Part shown: positions 6,226 to 8,874 of the stretch, in pieces
Position numbering within the stretch: the stretch's first letter is position 1
How the letters are laid out: every line of letters starts with the position of its first letter
DNA from: Gorillibacterium sp.
Lineage (GTDB): Bacteria; Bacillota; Bacilli; Paenibacillales; NBRC-103111
Direction: 5' to 3'
Length of the DNA: 8,874 nucleotides
Assembly: GCA_023511325.1 (NCBI GenBank)
Contig: JAIMBU010000071.1
Coordinates: 1 to 8,874, forward strand
Made by a program: the position numbers and the translations under genes
The notes under the pieces: model-generated
Seen by the model: the letters and a program-made list of their open reading frames with translations, nothing else
What the model was told of the DNA's origin: nothing
Databases searched by the model: none

Positions 6226-6298
6226 ACATCCTTTTGGATAAACTAATGGTAAGAAGCAGATACAAGGGGAGCTTTCGTGTGGACAAGGGGAGAATGCG

Positions 6299-6427
6299 AT
6301 GAAGAGCGGTCAGAAAGAGGATAAACTGCCTGTCGTTAACTGCAACAATTGCCGAAAACAGACAGGTAGAGGTTCAGAAGGAAACCATTGGATATGTGCG
6401 GATTGTCGAATCAATCAAGATAAATAA
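6299..6427 (+). CDS. Small double-CxxC zinc-ribbon-like protein, 42 residues, function unknown
   Basis: The frame encodes 42 residues. It begins at an ATG with AAGGGGAG six bases upstream (6285-6292) and ends just before a hairpin terminator. Cys15-x2-Cys18 (NCNNCRK) and Cys33-x2-Cys36 (WICADCR) form a CxxC-x14-CxxC pair like a small zinc ribbon or knuckle, and the rest is Lys/Gln/Asn-rich and soluble, with no membrane segment. I do not recognise the family. A dedicated ribosome binding site, paired cysteine motifs and its own terminator make it more than a chance frame. An earlier ATG at 6294 opens only ATG-CGA-TGA, whose stop overlaps the real start. Promoter not identified. It sits between the fer terminator and the DUF1657 gene. 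Metal binding is inferred from the cysteines only. Confidence 0.72.
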   Translation: MKSGQKEDKLPVVNCNNCRKQTGRGSEGNHWICADCRINQDK

Positions 6428-6432
6428 TCCGA

Positions 6433-6477
6433 AAAGACCAGAAAACACTCGATAAGCGAGTATGTTTCCTGGTCTTT
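6433..6477. terminator. Bidirectional hairpin terminator between the microprotein and DUF1657 genes
   Basis: AAAGACCAG (6433-6441) pairs with CTGGTCTTT (6469-6477), with inner AAACA/TGTTT and CTCG/CGAG pairings around an ATAAG loop. Short T tracts lie on both sides. It separates two convergent genes. Confidence 0.8.
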
Positions 6478-6491
6478 CCTGATCCTTATTG

Positions 6492-6698
6492 TTAGAAGCC
6501 TTTGTATTGGGGTTCTTCATTCTCTAACTGTACGACACGTTGTTCTACTTCTTGAACGATTTGCTGTGTTTGTGCGGCTGCATTGGTAAATAAGGTCTTA
6601 GCATCTTGATTCTGTGTTTCCAGTGCAAATTGCTCTAGGCTTGCTTGCGCACCTTTTAAAGAGGCTACACATGTTTTCACTTGAGCGGACACGGTCAC
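6492..6698 (-). CDS. DUF1657 domain protein, standalone
   Basis: This is a 68-residue helical protein of the DUF1657 family, which in Bacillales is linked to spores and often sits in spoVA-type (spoVA2mob) operons. The hallmark ASLKGAQASLEQFAL run occupies roughly residues 11-25, followed by a Gln-rich amphipathic helix and the typical ending EEPQYKGF. No signal peptide or transmembrane segment is seen. The open frame reaches a GTG at 6707, but that codon overlaps the AGGAGG site. The GTG at 6696-6698 lies eight bases after it and gives the usual family start MTV-x-x-QVK, so it is preferred. The gene is divergent from a DUF421 protein whose C-terminus carries a second DUF1657-like copy. Biochemical function is unknown. 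A sporulation promoter was looked for but not convincingly found. Confidence 0.88.
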   Translation of the reverse strand: MTVSAQVKTCVASLKGAQASLEQFALETQNQDAKTLFTNAAAQTQQIVQEVEQRVVQLENEEPQYKGF

Positions 6699-6706
6699 GT
6701 GTTTCA

Positions 6707-6712
6707 CCTCCT
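6707..6712 (-). promoter_or_regulatory. Ribosome binding site that decides the DUF1657 start
   Basis: AGGAGG on the minus strand, eight bases before the GTG at 6698. The upstream in-frame GTG (6707-6705) overlaps this site and cannot be served by it. Confidence 0.8.
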
Positions 6713-6854
6713 ACCCTGAATATAGCCATACCGTTATTTTCTGCATGTTTATCTAAAATCATTCCGAAAAACAGAGGGAATATCTGATTGTGTTGATTTA
6801 GCCCGGCTGAGACATAATGTAGAAGACGCATTTTGCCGAGAAGGGGGATAAAAG

Positions 6855-7715
6855 ATGTCGGACTGGGCTATGATCATCATTCGGACGTTGACTGCAGTAA
6901 TTACGCTTTTCTTCATGACCAAGTTACTCGGAAAAAGACAAGTATCTGAGCTCTCGCTATTTGAGTATATTACCGGGATTACCATAGGTAACTTAGCTGG
7001 CTATATATCTTTGGATTTAGACACCAATTGGTACTTAGGAATTCTTTCCCTCTTCGTTTGGGTCCTTGTATCATTTGGAATCGAATTTCTCCAGATCAAA
7101 AGTAAAAGAATGCGCGATCTCATTGATGGTAGAGCGACAGTTCTCATTAAGGATGGTAAAATCCTTGAGAAAAATTTAAAAAAGGAGAAACTTACCACAG
7201 ATGAATTGCTGGAGCAACTGCGATCTAAAGATGCCTTTAGCTTCGCTGATGTCGAATTTGCTATAATGGAAACCAATGGTCAGATCAATGTCCTACTCAA
7301 AAGAGAAAACCAAACGCTCACGCCAAAACACCTAGGAATAACGGTGGCACCGGAGAAGGCGCCTTCAGCCGTGATCATGGACGGAAAAGTCATGGATGAA
7401 GCTTTGGTTACCATGGGCTACAACCGTGGATGGTTAAACGAGAAACTAGATGGTCCGGGGCTTCTGGTGGAAAATGTATTTCTTGGGCAAGTAGATTCCT
7501 ATGGTCAGCTATATGTGGATTTAGCCGATGATAAGCTCACTGTTCCCGAACCACAAATGAAGGCAAGCTTATATGCTTCCCTCAAGAAATGTGAAGCGGA
7601 TCTTGAAATGTTTGCATTATCCACCGAAGATGAGAAAGCTAAACGCATGTATGCTAATAATGCCGAACGGATGCAGGATGTGTTGATGAACATCAAACCC
7701 ATTCTGCACACTTAA
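6855..7715 (+). CDS. DUF421 (YetF-type) membrane protein with C-terminal DUF1657 domain, 2Duf-like spore protein
   Basis: This is a 286-residue membrane protein. Hydrophobic segments lie at about 6-25, 36-53 and 59-79. The loop between the first two carries GKRQVSELSLFEYITGITIGN (26-46), the DUF421 signature. Residues about 90-230 are the soluble YetF-type domain (VLIKDGK, FADVEFAIMETNGQINVLLK around 130-149). Residues about 236-286 (ASLKKCEADLEMFAL) are a DUF1657-like helical domain, clearly related to the standalone protein encoded divergently. This DUF421+DUF1657 layout is that of 2Duf, a spore inner-membrane protein of the spoVA2mob operon reported to raise spore heat resistance and slow germination. 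Here no spoVA genes are adjacent. AAGGGGGA lies six bases before the ATG. A CATAAT box at 6813-6818 is a possible -10 but lacks a good -35. Role in spores is inferred from the family. Confidence 0.9.
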   Translation: MSDWAMIIIRTLTAVITLFFMTKLLGKRQVSELSLFEYITGITIGNLAGYISLDLDTNWYLGILSLFVWVLVSFGIEFLQIKSKRMRDLIDGRATVLIKDGKILEKNLKKEKLTTDELLEQLRSKDAFSFADVEFAIMETNGQINVLLKRENQTLTPKHLGITVAPEKAPSAVIMDGKVMDEALVTMGYNRGWLNEKLDGPGLLVENVFLGQVDSYGQLYVDLADDKLTVPEPQMKASLYASLKKCEADLEMFALSTEDEKAKRMYANNAERMQDVLMNIKPILHT

Positions 7716-7744
7716 TGAAGGGGTATCGCTTCGATAACTAGCTC

Positions 7745-7794
7745 AAAAAAGGCTGTCACTCCACGATGTAAATCATTGTGAAGGCAGCCTTTTT
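7745..7794. terminator. Bidirectional terminator between the DUF421 gene and the dehydrogenase
   Basis: AAAAAGGCTG (7746-7755) pairs with CAGCCTTTTT (7785-7794), with an inner CACGATG/CATTGTG stem (7762-7768 with 7774-7780). A/T tracts on both sides let it end the convergent genes on either strand. Confidence 0.88.
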
Positions 7795-7832
7795 GTTGGT
7801 TTTTAAAATTCCCGTAGAAGGTCAAGAAGGAA

Positions 7833-8874
7833 TTAAGGTTTTAAAACAACCTTGATACAGTCCTCCTTCTTATGATCAAATATGTCATAGCCACGTTCGG
7901 CATCAGCCAGGGAAAGACGGTGCGTGATAATATCAGTGGGGTCAATTTTCCCTGTTTTCAGTTGCTGGTACAGCTCTGGCATATAGTGAATTACGGGCGC
8001 TTGACCTGCCTTGACTGTTATATTTCGGGCGAAAATGTCTCCAAACGGGAACATGTTGTAATTCATCCCATAAACACCAGTAACCTGAATGGTACCTCCC
8101 TTTCTAACAACCTTGACTGCAGTGCGGAAGGCGCCTAAACCTCCACCCTGTAGCTTAAGCAAGGTTTGAGCTTTCTCGGACAAGGTTTTCTCGGAATCTA
8201 GACCAACGCAATCGATCACTACATCAGCTCCACCTTCGGTTATCTCCTGCAGGTGACCTTCTAGCTCGTCCCCCATTTTTTTGAAATTATAAACTTCTAC
8301 CTTATTTGTTACGCGAGCGTGCTCCAAACGGTAATCGAGATGATCGACCGCAATGACCCGTTTTGCTCCTTTTTGCCAAGCAAATTTCTGCGTGAGCAGC
8401 CCGACAGGGCCACAGCCAAGAACGATAACGGTGTCGCCTGAGTTTACACCGCCATTATCCAAACTCCAGTAAGCAGTAGGCAGGATATCCGATAGAAAGA
8501 GGATTTTCTCATCCTCTAACTCAGCATTCTCCGGCACCTTAAATGGAATGAAGTTACCATAAGGCACCCGAAGTAGCTCAGCTTGCCCCCCGTAGTATCC
8601 ACCGTAGGTTTCGGAATAGCCGAAATACCCACCCGTTTGACCATCCAGAAAATCGTTGGCATTGTCACATTGGCTTTGCAACTGATGCTTGCAGTACCAG
8701 CAATCACCACAGGCAACGTTAAAGGGCACAATGACGCGGTCGCCTTTTTTAACTTTGGTAACCTCAGGCCCAACTTCCTCGACAATTCCCATCGGTTCAT
8801 GACCAATCACAAAACCATGGGGCATATTGGGGATTTCCCCGTTGAAGATATGTAGGTCCGATCCACATATAGCC
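7833..8874 (-). CDS. Zinc-dependent alcohol dehydrogenase, formaldehyde-dehydrogenase-like (N-terminus beyond window)
   Basis: This is a medium-chain dehydrogenase/reductase that should oxidise an alcohol or aldehyde adduct with NAD+ in the cytosol. The visible 346 residues run past the Met at 8823-8825: the same frame continues upstream as AICGSDLHIFNGEIPN, which holds the first catalytic zinc ligand (Cys3 of the visible part), so the gene is cut by the window end by perhaps 30-40 residues. GHEPMG (24-29) gives the His-Glu pair, CGDCWYCKHQLQSQC (55-69) is the four-cysteine structural zinc loop, and Asp129 in SDILPTAYW is the third zinc ligand used by glutathione-independent formaldehyde dehydrogenase. 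GCGPVG (153-158) binds the dinucleotide, and Asp177 after the second strand favours NAD. The substrate is not certain; formaldehyde is one option. It ends at its own two-way terminator, convergent with the DUF421 gene. Confidence 0.93.
   Translation of the reverse strand, partial: AICGSDLHIFNGEIPNMPHGFVIGHEPMGIVEEVGPEVTKVKKGDRVIVPFNVACGDCWYCKHQLQSQCDNANDFLDGQTGGYFGYSETYGGYYGGQAELLRVPYGNFIPFKVPENAELEDEKILFLSDILPTAYWSLDNGGVNSGDTVIVLGCGPVGLLTQKFAWQKGAKRVIAVDHLDYRLEHARVTNKVEVYNFKKMGDELEGHLQEITEGGADVVIDCVGLDSEKTLSEKAQTLLKLQGGGLGAFRTAVKVVRKGGTIQVTGVYGMNYNMFPFGDIFARNITVKAGQAPVIHYMPELYQQLKTGKIDPTDIITHRLSLADAERGYDIFDHKKEDCIKVVLKP

Noticed and set aside
6699..6854. Sigma-G/sigma-F promoters for the DUF1657 and DUF421 genes
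   Set aside because: Partial matches such as CATAATG at 6813 lack a matching -35 at 17-18 bases on either strand; not strong enough to annotate.

Overview
The window reads as chromosomal DNA of a Gram-positive, spore-forming Bacillales bacterium, most likely Paenibacillus or a close relative. The evidence is strong AGGAGG-type ribosome binding sites, a Bacillus-type pyridoxal kinase and ferredoxin, a spore-associated DUF421/DUF1657 protein, and intergenic 50-base TAACGGA-type repeats of a kind I associate from memory with Paenibacillus. No rRNA, tRNA, transposase, phage gene or CRISPR array was seen. Both ends cut through genes.

Layout: (1) 2-388, the C-terminal end of an N-acetylmuramoyl-L-alanine amidase (+), then a two-way terminator shared with a convergent pyridoxal kinase gene pdxK (-, 536-1345). 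(2) 1346-1828, a gene-free stretch holding four 50-base-spaced repeat copies, two in each orientation. (3) 1829-2311 (-), a free methionine-(R)-sulfoxide reductase with a TTG start. (4) 2448-3125 (-), a Crp/Fnr-family regulator, divergent from a two-gene unit: an iron-sulfur protein with a His-rich linker (3243-4109) and hybrid cluster protein hcp (4150-5802). (5) A small [4Fe-4S] ferredoxin, fer (5936-6169), whose ribosome binding site lies inside a 10-bp inverted repeat. (6) A 42-residue double-CxxC microprotein (6299-6427). (7) A standalone DUF1657 protein (-, 6492-6698) divergent from a DUF421+DUF1657 membrane protein (+, 6855-7715) resembling the spore protein 2Duf. (8) A zinc-dependent, formaldehyde-dehydrogenase-like alcohol dehydrogenase (-, 7833 to beyond the window end).

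The functional core is the regulator / iron-sulfur protein / Hcp / ferredoxin block, probably a nitric oxide or nitrosative-stress response. A perfect palindrome, GGTAAC-N4-GTTACC (3155-3170), lies in the divergent intergenic region. A TACAAT -10 box follows 21 bases later with no recognisable -35, so the palindrome would be centred near -41.5. That is the class II activator geometry of Crp/Fnr proteins, so the regulator probably switches on the iron-sulfur protein and hcp. The iron-sulfur protein, with a ferredoxin-like domain, a His/Gly-rich linker and a Cys-containing C-terminal domain, is the best candidate here for an uncharacterised Hcp redox partner. No Hcr-type reductase gene is visible.
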